A stretch of 64,000 nt of DNA from Larkinella terrae (GCF_009668025.1 NZ_WJXZ01000002.1:124001-188000); one strand, 5' to 3'. Positions 17,399 through 26,685 are shown, counted from the stretch's first letter. Numbers and translations are program-made. Notes: generated by a model from the sequence alone, not told the origin.

Positions 17399-18843
17399 GC
17401 CAACACCGGCTTCACGACTTTGCCGTGCACATCGGTCAGGCGATACCGGCGGCCCTGGTGTTTGAAAACCAGCTTTTCGTGATCGACGCCCATTAAATGC
17501 AGAATCGTCGCCTGAAAATCGTGAACGTGAACGGGGTCTTTTAGTACGTTGTAACCGAACTCGTCCGTTTCGCCATAAACCATGCCTTTTTGAACACCCG
17601 CACCCGCCATCCAGACCGTAAAGCAACGCGGGTGGTGATCGCGGCCGTAGTTTTCTTTCGAGAGTTTTCCCTGCGAATAGTTGGTTCGGCCAAACTCGCC
17701 ACCCCAGATCACCAGCGTGTCGTCGAGCAGGCCGCGCTGTTTCAGATCCATGATCAATGCTGCCGACGGCTGATCGACACTCTTCGTCTGAATCTGAATG
17801 TCGTTGGGCAAATTTCCGTGCTGATCCCAGCCCTGATGATACAACTGCACAAACTTAACGTCCTTTTCAATGAGCTTCCGGGCCAGCAAACAGTTGGCGG
17901 CAAAGGTTCCCGGTTTGCGGGAATCCGGGCCGTACATGTCGAAAATGTAATCCGGTTCTTTCGAAATATCGAGTGTTTCGGGCACCGAGGTCTGCATGCG
18001 GTACGCCATTTCGTACTGCGCCATCCGGTTGTTGATTTCCGGGTCCAGTACCTGTTTAAACTGCTCCTGATGCAGTTTGCCGAGGTAATCGAGCATCCGC
18101 CGACGGCTGGTTTTGTCAATCCCCGGCGGGTTGTTCAGGTAATAAACCGGGTCGGGACCGGAGCGAAACACCACGCCCTGGTGGACAGACGGCAGAAAAC
18201 CGTTGCTCCACAATTTGGCATACAGCGGCTGATCACCATTACGGCCTTTCGAGAGCAGCACGACAAAAGCCGGTAAATTCTGATTGTCAGAGCCTAAACC
18301 GTAGCTCGCCCAGGAACCGAACGAAGGCCGTCCGGCCTGTTGCGAACCGGTTTGGAAGAACGTTACGGCCGGATCGTGGTTGATGGCTTCGGTATTCATC
18401 GACCGAATGAAGCACAAATCATCCGTAATTCGGGACGTATACGGCAGCAACTCGCTGACCCACATCTGGCTGTTTCCGTGTTTGGCAAACTTGAATTTGG
18501 AAGCCGCCAGCGGAAACCGGCTTTGCCCGGCGGTCATGCCCGTCAGGCGCTGGCCTTTTCGAATCGATTCGGGCAAATCCTGCCCCCACATCGTCTCGAG
18601 TTTCGGTTTGTAGTCGAACAGATCCAGTTGCGAGGGTGCACCGCTCTGGAACAGGTAAATGACCCGTTTCACTTTGGGCGAAAAGTGCGGTTTTCCGGGC
18701 GGCCGGTTTTCTTCACTTCCAGCCATCAGTTTGGTCGGATTGAGCAGGGAGGCCAGGGCAATGGCTCCCAAACCGGCACTGGTTTTACCCAGAAAGGTCC
18801 GGCGGCTCAACTGATCGTGCAATTCGTCTTCCAGATTGTTCAT
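17395..18843 (-). CDS. DUF1501 protein, Tat-exported, copy 1
   Basis: A 482-residue protein with a twin-arginine motif (LSRRTFLGKTSAG, residues about 12-24) and a hydrophobic stretch. The DUF1501 body begins KRVIYLFQSGAPSQLDLFDYKP near residue 60. Later motifs are INHDPAVTFFQTGSQQAGRPSFGSWASYGLG, LYHQGWDQHGN, VIWGGEFGRT and GRDHHPRCFTVWMAGAGV, then YGETDEFGYN and HDFQATILHLMG. This family belongs to the alkaline phosphatase/sulfatase-like superfamily; the conserved H, D and E clusters suggest metal binding, but the reaction is not established. It follows the 1153-residue cytochrome gene by about 140 bases that hold a nested palindrome. A second copy is at 36464-37909. Confidence 0.92.
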   Translation of the reverse strand: MNNLEDELHDQLSRRTFLGKTSAGLGAIALASLLNPTKLMAGSEENRPPGKPHFSPKVKRVIYLFQSGAPSQLDLFDYKPKLETMWGQDLPESIRKGQRLTGMTAGQSRFPLAASKFKFAKHGNSQMWVSELLPYTSRITDDLCFIRSMNTEAINHDPAVTFFQTGSQQAGRPSFGSWASYGLGSDNQNLPAFVVLLSKGRNGDQPLYAKLWSNGFLPSVHQGVVFRSGPDPVYYLNNPPGIDKTSRRRMLDYLGKLHQEQFKQVLDPEINNRMAQYEMAYRMQTSVPETLDISKEPDYIFDMYGPDSRKPGTFAANCLLARKLIEKDVKFVQLYHQGWDQHGNLPNDIQIQTKSVDQPSAALIMDLKQRGLLDDTLVIWGGEFGRTNYSQGKLSKENYGRDHHPRCFTVWMAGAGVQKGMVYGETDEFGYNVLKDPVHVHDFQATILHLMGVDHEKLVFKHQGRRYRLTDVHGKVVKPVLA

Positions 18844-18856
18844 AGCCTTGAAACCT

Positions 18857-18975
18857 AAACCCTGTCAGCGCCGGGCCGTCGATACGGTCGCAGACCCTGA
18901 CAGCGGTCTGAGTTATTATTGAAATAGTAAACTTAAATTAACCGCTGTCAGGGTCTGCGACCGCTGACAGGGTTT
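18857..18975. repeat. Nested palindromic element between DUF1553 and DUF1501 genes
   Basis: The inner arms, 18886-18907 and 18941-18962, are exact 22-bp reverse complements (GGTCGCAGACCCTGACAGCG core). The outer arms, 18857-18870 and 18962-18975, are exact 14-bp complements around CCCTGTCAGCG. Both pairs carry the word CTGTCAGCG or its near complement, so it looks like a tandem and inverted arrangement of one short unit. Confidence 0.85.
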
Positions 18976-18982
18976 GACAGGG

Positions 18983-21900
18983 TTATCGTTTGATAATCGC
19001 TTCGTCGACGTTCATGATGGTGCTGGTGACGACCGTCCAGGCGGCCAGCTCGGAGGCCGGGATCGCTTTGTCGACCGGAAATTCACCCACACTTAACAAG
19101 TCGGCGGCCCGTTTGGGATTGCTCCTGAAATCCGCCAGTTCTTCCGCATACAATTGTTTCATCAGCGTCACTTCCGCCGGACGAACCGGGCGACTGGTGA
19201 CGGACTTAAACACGTATCCAATCAATGCATCATCCTTTAGTCCCATGCCCAGAGCCCGCTGCCCCAAAACCCGGGCGGCTTCCACAAACTGCGGATCGTT
19301 CAGCGTTACCAGGGCCTGCAAAGGCGTCGATGTTTTCTGCCGTTTGACGATGCAGGTGTGGCGCTCGGCCGCATCGAAATTGAGCATCATCGGCGGGGGC
19401 GACGACCGTTTCCAGATCGTATACAAACTCCGGCGGTACAGGCTGTCGCCGTGGCTCTGTTCGTAATTAATGGCGTTTCGGGTTGCCAGGGCTTCCCAGA
19501 TTCCGGCGGGCTGGTAGGGCAAAACGCTGGTGCCGCCAATTTTCTGGGATAATAAACCGCTGGCGGCCAGTGCATTGTCACGAACCTGCTCGGCCGACAT
19601 CCGGTAGCTGGGCCCGCGCGAAAGCAGGGCGTTGTCCAGATCGACTTCCAGTTTTTTGGTATCCGCAACGGAAGATTGACGGTACGTTGCCGACATTACA
19701 ATGAGCTTCTGCAGGGCCTTGGCATTCCAGATGCCCGAACGCCCGGCACCGTCGCGGAACCGAACGGCGAGGTAATCCAGCAGTTCCGGATGGGAAGGAA
19801 GGTCGCCCTGATTTCCGAAATCATCGCTGGTTTTCACCAGTCCCTGACCAAAATATTGCTGCCAGAACCGGTTGACCATCACCCGGCTGAACAGCGAGTT
19901 GTCGGGGTTCAATAACCACATCGCCAGCCCCAGGCGGTTTTTCGGATATTCCTCCGGGAACGGCATCAACTGGCCGGGCGTTGCGGCCGTCACTTCCTCG
20001 CCGTGGGCGTCGTAAGCCCCGCGTTTCAGCAGGTACGTTTTCCGGGGATATTTCCGCTCTTTCATCACCATCACCTGATCGGAATTGTTGTAGAGCACTA
20101 ATTCCTGCGCCCGGTTTTCCTGGAATTCGGCAAAGGCTTTTTGGTAGGTCGAGTCCTGCGTAGTTACATAATACGTGTACAAACCGGCTCGCTGGGCTGC
20201 CGTTCGTTTGGCGGCAGGCGTAAACAGGGCCGTCGTCAGTGCGTCCGATTGGCCCGCCAGAACGGGAATTTCGAGCGGAGTCAGGCTGCGGTTATAAATC
20301 CGCAGTTCGTCGATGGCGTAATCCTTAATATAGTGATCGTGAATCCGGCCAATCAGGAACGGCGAACCAGACCAGTTTTTGCCATTTTTCCCCCGGTCGA
20401 TGCTGTGAACAAGGTGGTCGGTAATGATCTCCAATTTAGCAGGTTGACCGTTGAGATACAGCTTAATACCGGCCGCCCGGCCCGATCCGTCGTAGGTCAT
20501 CGTGAGATGAAACCACTGTTTGTAGCGGATTTTGGCGACGGTTTCCACGTCGAGGCTGTTGTCTGGCCAGACGTGATTCATCGTGATTTTGAAACGACCG
20601 TCTTCCAGCAAACCAATCTCATACCCCCGGTTTCCGTCAAACGGGCCGTTCGATTTGCCCATCAGCATGCCTTCCAGACCCGGTTTGGCTACATTAAACC
20701 ATGCACTGACCGTAAACGGCTGGTTTTGCTCATAAAAACCGACCTTTCGGGGTAATTCGATGTTGCTGTCGCCTTTCAGATACCGCGCCATCCCGACTTT
20801 GCCTTTGATCTGATACGGGAAACTTTCGGGGTCGCCGGCCAGACGCGCCGGGAGTGTGTCGTTCACCTGATTCCAGAACGCATTGCGGGGGTCTTTTTCT
20901 AGTTCTTCGCGGGTCTTCGGAACCACCGGTTTTTTGACTTCCGGCAGCCCAAGTTTTTTCCGGCGCTCTTCCTCCTGCTTCTTGAGTTCGTCTTCTTTTT
21001 TCTTCTCCGCGTCTTTCAGCTTCTTTTCCTCCGAATTCTCGTAGGCTTTAAAATCCCGCCGGTCGGCTTCATCGAAGGTGTAATGCACCACCAGACCAAC
21101 CTTGATCGAAGATTCCGGCTTCCGCTCAGCCTGACTCAGCCACGGCCCGAATGCCCGTTGGTATTCAGGACGGTTTGGGTTTAAGCGCTGCTGTATCGGC
21201 TTGATAGTGTGGTGAATATAGTTCAGTTTGGCCTCCGCATCCCGCGAAGTAAGCGTGATCGTGGGGGCGGGTTCGCCGTTGTATGGGATCTGGCCGCGTT
21301 CGTTGTTGTTGTTGAAAAACGCAAACAGCGAATAATAATCTTTCTGGCTGATCGGGTCGTATTTGTGGTCGTGGCAGCGGGCGCATTCGACCGTCAGGCC
21401 CAGCATCGCTTTCCCGAACGTATTGACGCGGTCGGCCACGTATTCAACCCGGTATTCTTCATCAACAATCCCGCCTTCCTGACTTTGCTGGTGGTTGCGG
21501 TTAAACGCCGTTGCCAGCAGCATGTTCTGAGTCGGATTTGGCAGCATATCACCCGCCAGTTGCCAACTGATGAACTTATCGAACCGCAGGTTTTTGTTAA
21601 AAGCCGTAATGACCCAGTTACGATACGGCCACATTGTGCGCAAACCGTCGTCCTGGTATCCGTGCGTATCGGCATACCGGGCCGCATCCAGCCACTCGAC
21701 GGCTTGCCGCTCGCCGTAATGCGGGCTGCTGAACAGGCGGTTAACTACTTTTTCGTACGCATTCGGACTGGTATCGGCCAGAAAAGCATCCACTTCGGCC
21801 ACGGTTGGCGGTAAACCGGTCAGGTCCAGTGTAACCCGGCGCAACAAGGTCGCTTTATCCGCTTCGGGATTGGGTGTCAGTCCTTTGTCTTCGAGTTTCT

Positions 21901-22444
21901 TGAGAACAAAATTGTCGATCTCATTTCTAGCCCACTTCTCATTTTTAACCTTCGGAACGTCCGCCATCTGGGGCGTAATCAGCGACCAGTGCGGTTTGTA
22001 TTCGGCGCCCTGCTCAATCCAGCGAACCAGCAACGCTTTCTCCTCAGTCGTCAGAATCAGGTTGGATTCCGGCGTGGGCATCCGGTATTCCGGGTCGTTG
22101 GAAATAATGCGGTGGTAGGCTTCACTTTTCGCCAGATTGCCGGGAACGATGGCGGTTTTTCCACTTTTCGACAACGCTTCGTAGGCATTTTCGGCGATAT
22201 CGAGCCGCAAACCGGCTTTCTGCTTGGCTTTATCCGGGCCGTGGCAGGCAAAACAGCGATCCGATAAGATCGGTTTGATATGCAGGTTGTAGTCGACTTT
22301 TTCGGGCAATTTGCTTTCAATCGCTACCAGTTCCGCCGGTTTTTCGACGCTGTTACCACAGGAACTCCAGACGACCACCGAAAACAGGGCGATGGCCGTA
22401 CTGAAAAGCAGCGATCGGAATCGTATGTCGGATAAAAGACACAT
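18983..22444 (-). CDS. PSCyt1-DUF1549-LamG-DUF1553 cytochrome lipoprotein, copy 1
   Basis: A 1153-residue protein. The signal sequence ends in a lipobox-like VVWSSC (Cys29), suggesting a lipid anchor. A PSCyt1 domain follows with heme motif CFACH (residues 64-68), then DUF1549/PSCyt2 (LLRRVTLDLTGLPPTVAEVDAFL near 205). A second CxxCH occurs at CARCHDHKYDP near 365. A concanavalin A/LamG-like domain lies around 455-720, interrupted by a Lys/Glu-rich insert at about 465-523. The C-terminal DUF1553/PSD1 region has NRLGLAMWLLNPDN and the NRFWQQYFGQGLVKTSDDFG type. Best known from planctomycetes; chemistry unproven. Upstream gene of DUF1501 copy 1. Confidence 0.92.
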   Translation of the reverse strand: MCLLSDIRFRSLLFSTAIALFSVVVWSSCGNSVEKPAELVAIESKLPEKVDYNLHIKPILSDRCFACHGPDKAKQKAGLRLDIAENAYEALSKSGKTAIVPGNLAKSEAYHRIISNDPEYRMPTPESNLILTTEEKALLVRWIEQGAEYKPHWSLITPQMADVPKVKNEKWARNEIDNFVLKKLEDKGLTPNPEADKATLLRRVTLDLTGLPPTVAEVDAFLADTSPNAYEKVVNRLFSSPHYGERQAVEWLDAARYADTHGYQDDGLRTMWPYRNWVITAFNKNLRFDKFISWQLAGDMLPNPTQNMLLATAFNRNHQQSQEGGIVDEEYRVEYVADRVNTFGKAMLGLTVECARCHDHKYDPISQKDYYSLFAFFNNNNERGQIPYNGEPAPTITLTSRDAEAKLNYIHHTIKPIQQRLNPNRPEYQRAFGPWLSQAERKPESSIKVGLVVHYTFDEADRRDFKAYENSEEKKLKDAEKKKEDELKKQEEERRKKLGLPEVKKPVVPKTREELEKDPRNAFWNQVNDTLPARLAGDPESFPYQIKGKVGMARYLKGDSNIELPRKVGFYEQNQPFTVSAWFNVAKPGLEGMLMGKSNGPFDGNRGYEIGLLEDGRFKITMNHVWPDNSLDVETVAKIRYKQWFHLTMTYDGSGRAAGIKLYLNGQPAKLEIITDHLVHSIDRGKNGKNWSGSPFLIGRIHDHYIKDYAIDELRIYNRSLTPLEIPVLAGQSDALTTALFTPAAKRTAAQRAGLYTYYVTTQDSTYQKAFAEFQENRAQELVLYNNSDQVMVMKERKYPRKTYLLKRGAYDAHGEEVTAATPGQLMPFPEEYPKNRLGLAMWLLNPDNSLFSRVMVNRFWQQYFGQGLVKTSDDFGNQGDLPSHPELLDYLAVRFRDGAGRSGIWNAKALQKLIVMSATYRQSSVADTKKLEVDLDNALLSRGPSYRMSAEQVRDNALAASGLLSQKIGGTSVLPYQPAGIWEALATRNAINYEQSHGDSLYRRSLYTIWKRSSPPPMMLNFDAAERHTCIVKRQKTSTPLQALVTLNDPQFVEAARVLGQRALGMGLKDDALIGYVFKSVTSRPVRPAEVTLMKQLYAEELADFRSNPKRAADLLSVGEFPVDKAIPASELAAWTVVTSTIMNVDEAIIKR

Positions 22445-22483
22445 ACGAATAAGGGTGTTTAAGAAAAAAGTACAACGAATCTA

Positions 22484-22491
22484 CAAAATTA
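22484..22491 (-). promoter_or_regulatory. Predicted -7 element for the DUF1553-DUF1501 operon, copy 1
   Basis: Reads TAATTTTG on the minus strand, a full TAnnTTTG match, in an AT-rich setting 40 bases before the ATG at 22444. A TTG occurs 23 bases further upstream, slightly beyond the usual spacing. Confidence 0.4.
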
Positions 22492-22557
22492 TAGTAAATA
22501 TTTGAGAAATAAATCAATTTGATTGCCAAAAAGTATACTATTTTGACATCTCATGAA

Positions 22558-24084
22558 TTACTTCGCCTTCGGATTTTCAGCTTTGGCCGAATCGGCTTTG
22601 GTAAATGCGGCAATTGAACTTTCGCCCAATCCCATATTGATTTCCAGATTCGGCAAGGCTTTTTTCAGCTCGGCAACGCCGGTTTCGGTTACTTTGGTTT
22701 GCCAGAGATAGACGGTTTTCAGGTTTTTGATGCCCGCCAGTTCCTTTAAACCAGCGTCGGTCACTGCCGTGCCGTACAGATTCAGGTATTCGAGATACGG
22801 CAGATTTTTCAGGTTTTTCAGCCCGGCATCGGTCACTTTGGTTTGCTCCAGGTGCAGTTTTTGCAGATTCTTCAACTGCGCAACCTGCGCCAGCGTAGCG
22901 TCGGAAACTTCCGTATCACCGAGTTTCAGCCAGACAATCTGCTGACTTAATTTCGGCAGCGAAACCGCCTGTGCATCGCTAAACGCCCGCGCATTGACCG
23001 CGCTGACTTCCAGTTGGTTCTGTTCTTTCGACAATGGCAAAACCAGCAGACCGGCTTTTTTCAGCTCATCAATCGCCTTTGGATCGGCGGCCGGAAGTTT
23101 CATGGTCAACACCGGCGATTCCGGTGCGGGGCCCATTGCCACCTGTCCACCACCGCCGACTGCACTCCCCGTTCCGAGCGACGCCAGGGCCGGTTTTACT
23201 TCCTCCGGCACTTTCAGTTCGGCCACTTTTTTGTCGAACGGCGCGCCCTGATTGATCCACCACGTCAGCAACGCGATTTGATTTTCGGTCAGTGGCGTTT
23301 TGCCTTTGGGCGGCATGTGGTGATCGTCTTCCTCGGGCAGCAAACAAACCTTGATCAGTTTGCTCTCGCTCCCTTTTCCGGCCACGATAATCGGCCCGTC
23401 TTCGCTGCCTTTTTTAATCATTTCGGGCGAATCCAGCCGTAAATCGCCTTTCGATTTTTCCGGATTATGACATTGAACACAACGGGTTTTCAGGATCGGA
23501 TGCACGATTTGCTGGTAGACCATCGCCTGATTGACGTCAGCAATCGGCTCGATGCTGGCCACTTCCTGCTCGCGGGGCGGAATACCGGCCATCGACCGCA
23601 GCGGTTCGGGCGTATATTGCGTCAGAAAATCGGAACCGTGCGTCAGCGATCCTCCCTGGTGTCCGGCGGCCAGCAGCAGCAAAACCGCTACGCCCAGCGC
23701 CGGGAAATAGAGCAGCGGACCAAACCGAATCCGGGGACCGATCCGGTCGTGTTTGATGGCCCAGGCCACCCAGGCAAAAACCGCTACACCGATGCCTTCC
23801 CACATGTGGTCGCTCAGGGTTTCTTCGTCGTAACCCCCGCCAAGCGAAAGCAGATAGCCAAAAATACAGGCCATCGTTGCGCTCACGGCCGACCAGAACA
23901 GAATCAGGGTAATTGTATGCGAACTCACCGTTTGCCGGCGCGTGACCCGGTCGAGTTCCAGCAAACCGGCAATCAGCAGAAAACCAATCGGCAGGTGGAC
24001 GATCAACGGGTGAAAGCGACCAAAAAACATCGCCCATTCAGAAGGTTGCGGAGACGTAGCTTGTAACAGAATTAGACTATTCAT
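22558..24084 (-). CDS. Membrane protein with DUF2231-like region, c-type heme motif and leucine-rich repeats
   Basis: About 508 residues. Four hydrophobic segments (about 25-45, 57-82, 95-110 and 123-142) include FHPLIVHLPIGF, typical of DUF2231-type membrane domains. A PSCyt1-like domain with heme motif CVQCH (202-206) follows, ending GKTPLTENQIALLTWWINQGAPF. A low-complexity linker leads to about three leucine-rich repeats of roughly 24 residues (LKNLQKLHLEQTKVTDAGLKNLKNLPYLEYLNLYGTAVTDAG type). I use the ATG at 24084; a longer ORF to 24222 has an unlikely N-terminus. The heme and repeats should face the periplasm. It neighbours two other exported proteins of the DUF1501 set. Confidence 0.88.
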   Translation of the reverse strand: MNSLILLQATSPQPSEWAMFFGRFHPLIVHLPIGFLLIAGLLELDRVTRRQTVSSHTITLILFWSAVSATMACIFGYLLSLGGGYDEETLSDHMWEGIGVAVFAWVAWAIKHDRIGPRIRFGPLLYFPALGVAVLLLLAAGHQGGSLTHGSDFLTQYTPEPLRSMAGIPPREQEVASIEPIADVNQAMVYQQIVHPILKTRCVQCHNPEKSKGDLRLDSPEMIKKGSEDGPIIVAGKGSESKLIKVCLLPEEDDHHMPPKGKTPLTENQIALLTWWINQGAPFDKKVAELKVPEEVKPALASLGTGSAVGGGGQVAMGPAPESPVLTMKLPAADPKAIDELKKAGLLVLPLSKEQNQLEVSAVNARAFSDAQAVSLPKLSQQIVWLKLGDTEVSDATLAQVAQLKNLQKLHLEQTKVTDAGLKNLKNLPYLEYLNLYGTAVTDAGLKELAGIKNLKTVYLWQTKVTETGVAELKKALPNLEINMGLGESSIAAFTKADSAKAENPKAK

Positions 24085-24262
24085 TGAATCAATCTGGTGT
24101 TCAATTTTGGGAGAAACTTCAAAGTTGAGCGGTGGATAGCGCCCGAATGATGGACGTATGATTCTAAGCCGGGCCGAAAACGGAATTTCGACCCGGCCTA
24201 CGGTATTTTCACAGTTGAGCAATCAGAATGCCGTTTTGGAATGTAACAGCCCGCGGATTTCG

Positions 24263-25330
24263 TCAGCTAACGCGCTGAAGCTTCACCGGATACGTTTTTT
24301 GGGAAGCCCACTGCGGCACATACACATTCTCGTCGCTGTCGACCAGTACGTCGTGCGGGTGCAGGAAAGCCGTCGAGGTCATGTCCTTGCGCTGTTCTTC
24401 CAGTTTGCCGTCTTTGTAAACCGGTGCCGAACCGCCCGGCGTCGAAACTACTTTGTCGTTTTTGTCCAGAATCTGGATGTAACCCGAGTTCGGGTAGGCA
24501 TCGGAGGTGCTGCGGAAAACCGCCCCGTAAATCATGTCGTTGTGCAAAACCGGGCGGCAGATGTAGGAACCCGGCAACGCGATCGTGGAAAGGTATTTGC
24601 CGTCTAACGTAAAGCGTTTCAGACAGTTGTGCCGCCGGTCGGTAATCAGTAAAGTCGGGTTTGATTTGTTCCGGGTATCGACCAGAATCCCGTGGCAGCA
24701 GTCGAACTGACCGTTTTCGGTGCCTTTGCCACCAAAGTGCCGGATGTATTTCCCCTTGCTGTCGTACTGCGTGATGTAGTTCAACCCGTATCCGTCGGCC
24801 ACGTAAATATCGCCGTTGGCGGGGTTGATGGCGGTTTCGGTGGGCGTAAACTGCGTCGGATAGTCGTATTTACCGGTTTCTCTCGGGTAATCGATTTTCA
24901 GCAGTTCTTTGCCTTTCAAATCGGTTTTGATGACCTGGTGGCGGTTGTTGTCGCAGATAAACAGGAATTGCTCCCCGCCCTCGTTCGACAGCGTCAGGCC
25001 GTGGGCGCCGGGGTAGGTGGTGCCCCAGGTTTCGAGCAGTTTTCCCGATTTATCGTAAATGATGACGTTATTTTTGGTCTCATTGGTCAGCAGAATCAGG
25101 CGACCTTTGGAATCTTCCACCATTTCGTGGCAATCGTTGACCGGGTTTTTGCCCGCATCCAGAACGCCCCAGTTTGGCACAACGCGGTAGCGGTGCGAAC
25201 CGTGGCCGATCACCTGCTCATCGGCTTTGGGTTTGGCACCGAAATTAATATTGGGAATTGTTAATCCGACAGCGGTTGCGGCTGTAGCCTGGGTGAGAAA
25301 CGTGCGTCGGTTTACAGATTGAGAAGCCAT
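24263..25330 (-). CDS. Tat-exported NHL-type beta-propeller protein
   Basis: About 355 residues. The start MASQSVNRRTFLTQATAATAVG is a twin-arginine signal. The body has NHL/six-bladed propeller repeats: GRLILLTNETKNNVIIYDKSGKLLETWG, FLFICDNNRHQVIKTD, DIYVADGYGLNYITQYDSKGKYIRHFG and LLITDRRHNCLKRFTLDGK. Such periplasmic propellers bind ligands or act in sugar catabolism or as lactonase-like enzymes. I chose the ATG at 25330 because it places the Tat motif near the N-terminus. It lies about 180 bases upstream of the cytochrome/LRR gene, same strand, so co-transcription is likely. Confidence 0.88.
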   Translation of the reverse strand: MASQSVNRRTFLTQATAATAVGLTIPNINFGAKPKADEQVIGHGSHRYRVVPNWGVLDAGKNPVNDCHEMVEDSKGRLILLTNETKNNVIIYDKSGKLLETWGTTYPGAHGLTLSNEGGEQFLFICDNNRHQVIKTDLKGKELLKIDYPRETGKYDYPTQFTPTETAINPANGDIYVADGYGLNYITQYDSKGKYIRHFGGKGTENGQFDCCHGILVDTRNKSNPTLLITDRRHNCLKRFTLDGKYLSTIALPGSYICRPVLHNDMIYGAVFRSTSDAYPNSGYIQILDKNDKVVSTPGGSAPVYKDGKLEEQRKDMTSTAFLHPHDVLVDSDENVYVPQWASQKTYPVKLQRVS

Positions 25331-25371
25331 ACGATTAATTACAAAAGGTTTAAGGGAATTAGATGATAGCA

Positions 25372-25764
25372 TTACGACAATTCGAGAAACCGCTCCGGAT
25401 TGATTCCCCGGTCTTCCAGTTCAAACGAATTGTTTATAATAAGTTGGTGAATATACTGCCAAAATGGGCGATTTGTCAACCAAAAATTCAGATCTACGTT
25501 CAGAACACTCTGTAAAAGATCTCCGGGGTAATAATCTCCTTCGGCAAACGGGTTTTTATTGAGCTTTTCGATTGCCAGCGGAATCAGGTAAGCCAGCGAA
25601 ATTCCGTGCCCGATCAGCAGCCGCAGATCGTCCGTACGGAGCTGATTCAGTGGCGTTTGGCGGAGCGCCTGAATCTTCTGGCTCCGGTCATCGCCAAAAT
25701 CCGGTTCTTCCCAACGTTCGTTTTCCAGGTCCTCCAGGGTTTTCTGCTGCCAGTTTTCTTCCAT
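25372..25764 (-). CDS. CdiI-type contact-dependent inhibition immunity protein homologue
   Basis: A 130-residue cytoplasmic protein. The pattern TLEDLENERWEEP near residue 8, LRQTPLNQLRTDDLRLLIGHGISLAYLIPLAIEKLNKNPFAEGDYYPGDLLQSVL and a following F-x-W region match a family annotated as CDI system immunity proteins. In CDI systems these neutralise the toxic tip of a delivered CdiA. No CdiA, CdiB or other toxin gene is next to it, so here it is an orphan immunity gene, or a family member with another role. It lies 41 bases upstream of the NHL gene on the same strand. Confidence 0.75.
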   Translation of the reverse strand: MEENWQQKTLEDLENERWEEPDFGDDRSQKIQALRQTPLNQLRTDDLRLLIGHGISLAYLIPLAIEKLNKNPFAEGDYYPGDLLQSVLNVDLNFWLTNRPFWQYIHQLIINNSFELEDRGINPERFLELS

Positions 25765-25956
25765 CGATGCGCACCTGACGGATTGAGTAACACCGCTTTA
25801 CCAGCCCTCTCATACCGTCTGTTTGTGTAAAGGTATCTGGAAATTTGTTCTCCAAAGTGAAAAATCAGCCCAAAAAAATATTTTTTTTATCCCATGTGAG
25901 GTAATAAAATACAAACTTGTCTATGTTAAATACCACCAGAACAAGCGCCCGTTGGC

Positions 25957-26628
25957 ATGCAGCAAGTACCGCTAGATGATCATGAAAATTCGGAGGGAAA
26001 GTCGCCCTGGCTTTCGACCAACCGCCAGCCGCTTCCGCCCGGAAGAGTGACCGATGATGAGCTTATTTTTCGGCAACTTTTCGCACAGGACCCCAAGCGG
26101 GGCTGCGAACTATTGTTTCGGCGGTATTACACCAACCTGGTCAACCACGCGGTGCGGTTTGTCTATTCCAGGGAAGTGGCCGAAGATCTGGTGGCCGAAG
26201 TGTACACGGCTTTCTGGCAGGAACGCATTTTTGAGCGCGTCACGAGTTCATACCGGGCTTATCTCTACCAAACCGTTCGCTACCGTGCCTATAACTATCT
26301 GCGGTGGGAACTGCACCCGTCTGACCCGCTGGAATCGCTGAATACGCAGGGCATTTCACCCGCTCCGCAGCCCGATGAAGTGCTGCATTATAGCGAGTTA
26401 CATCAGAAAATTGAAGATGCCATTCAGGGCTTGTCTCCGCAGTGCAAGCGAGCTTTTTTATTAAGCCGGATTGAGGGGAAAAAGTACCTGGAAATTGCGA
26501 AGGAGATGCAGATCAGCAACAGCGCGGTCGAAAAATTAATGATCAGGGCGCTTAATCAATTGCGTCAGGAACTAAAAAGAGAATGGTTCATCAGCCTGCT
26601 GCTGGGGCTTCTGGCCAGCTCTTTCTGA
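25957..26628 (+). CDS. ECF-type RNA polymerase sigma factor (FecI-like)
   Basis: A 223-residue protein with sigma-70 region 2 (FRQLFAQDPKRGCELLFRRYYTNLVNHAVRFVYSREVAEDLVAEVYTAFWQ) and region 4 (IEDAIQGLSPQCKRAFLLSRIEGKKYLEIAKEMQISNSAVEKLMIRALNQL). Region 3 is absent, as for ECF sigmas. The C-terminus is hydrophobic (FISLLLGLLASSF). It is followed 57 bases later by a FecR-type anti-sigma gene and then a SusC with an STN domain. This is the standard Bacteroidota arrangement, where an outer-membrane signal releases the sigma to transcribe the transport operon. Confidence 0.93.
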   Translation: MQQVPLDDHENSEGKSPWLSTNRQPLPPGRVTDDELIFRQLFAQDPKRGCELLFRRYYTNLVNHAVRFVYSREVAEDLVAEVYTAFWQERIFERVTSSYRAYLYQTVRYRAYNYLRWELHPSDPLESLNTQGISPAPQPDEVLHYSELHQKIEDAIQGLSPQCKRAFLLSRIEGKKYLEIAKEMQISNSAVEKLMIRALNQLRQELKREWFISLLLGLLASSF

Positions 26629-26685
26629 GGCCGAAAAACGAACCGGTTGCGCCACCTGATTAAGGGCCCAAAAAACATACCTATT

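Noticed and set aside
17255-17626. A 123-residue ORF overlapping the DUF1501 3' end
   Set aside because: The first 76 codons lie inside DUF1501 and have an arginine-rich, out-of-frame look; only the last 47 codons (from 17398) are plausible.
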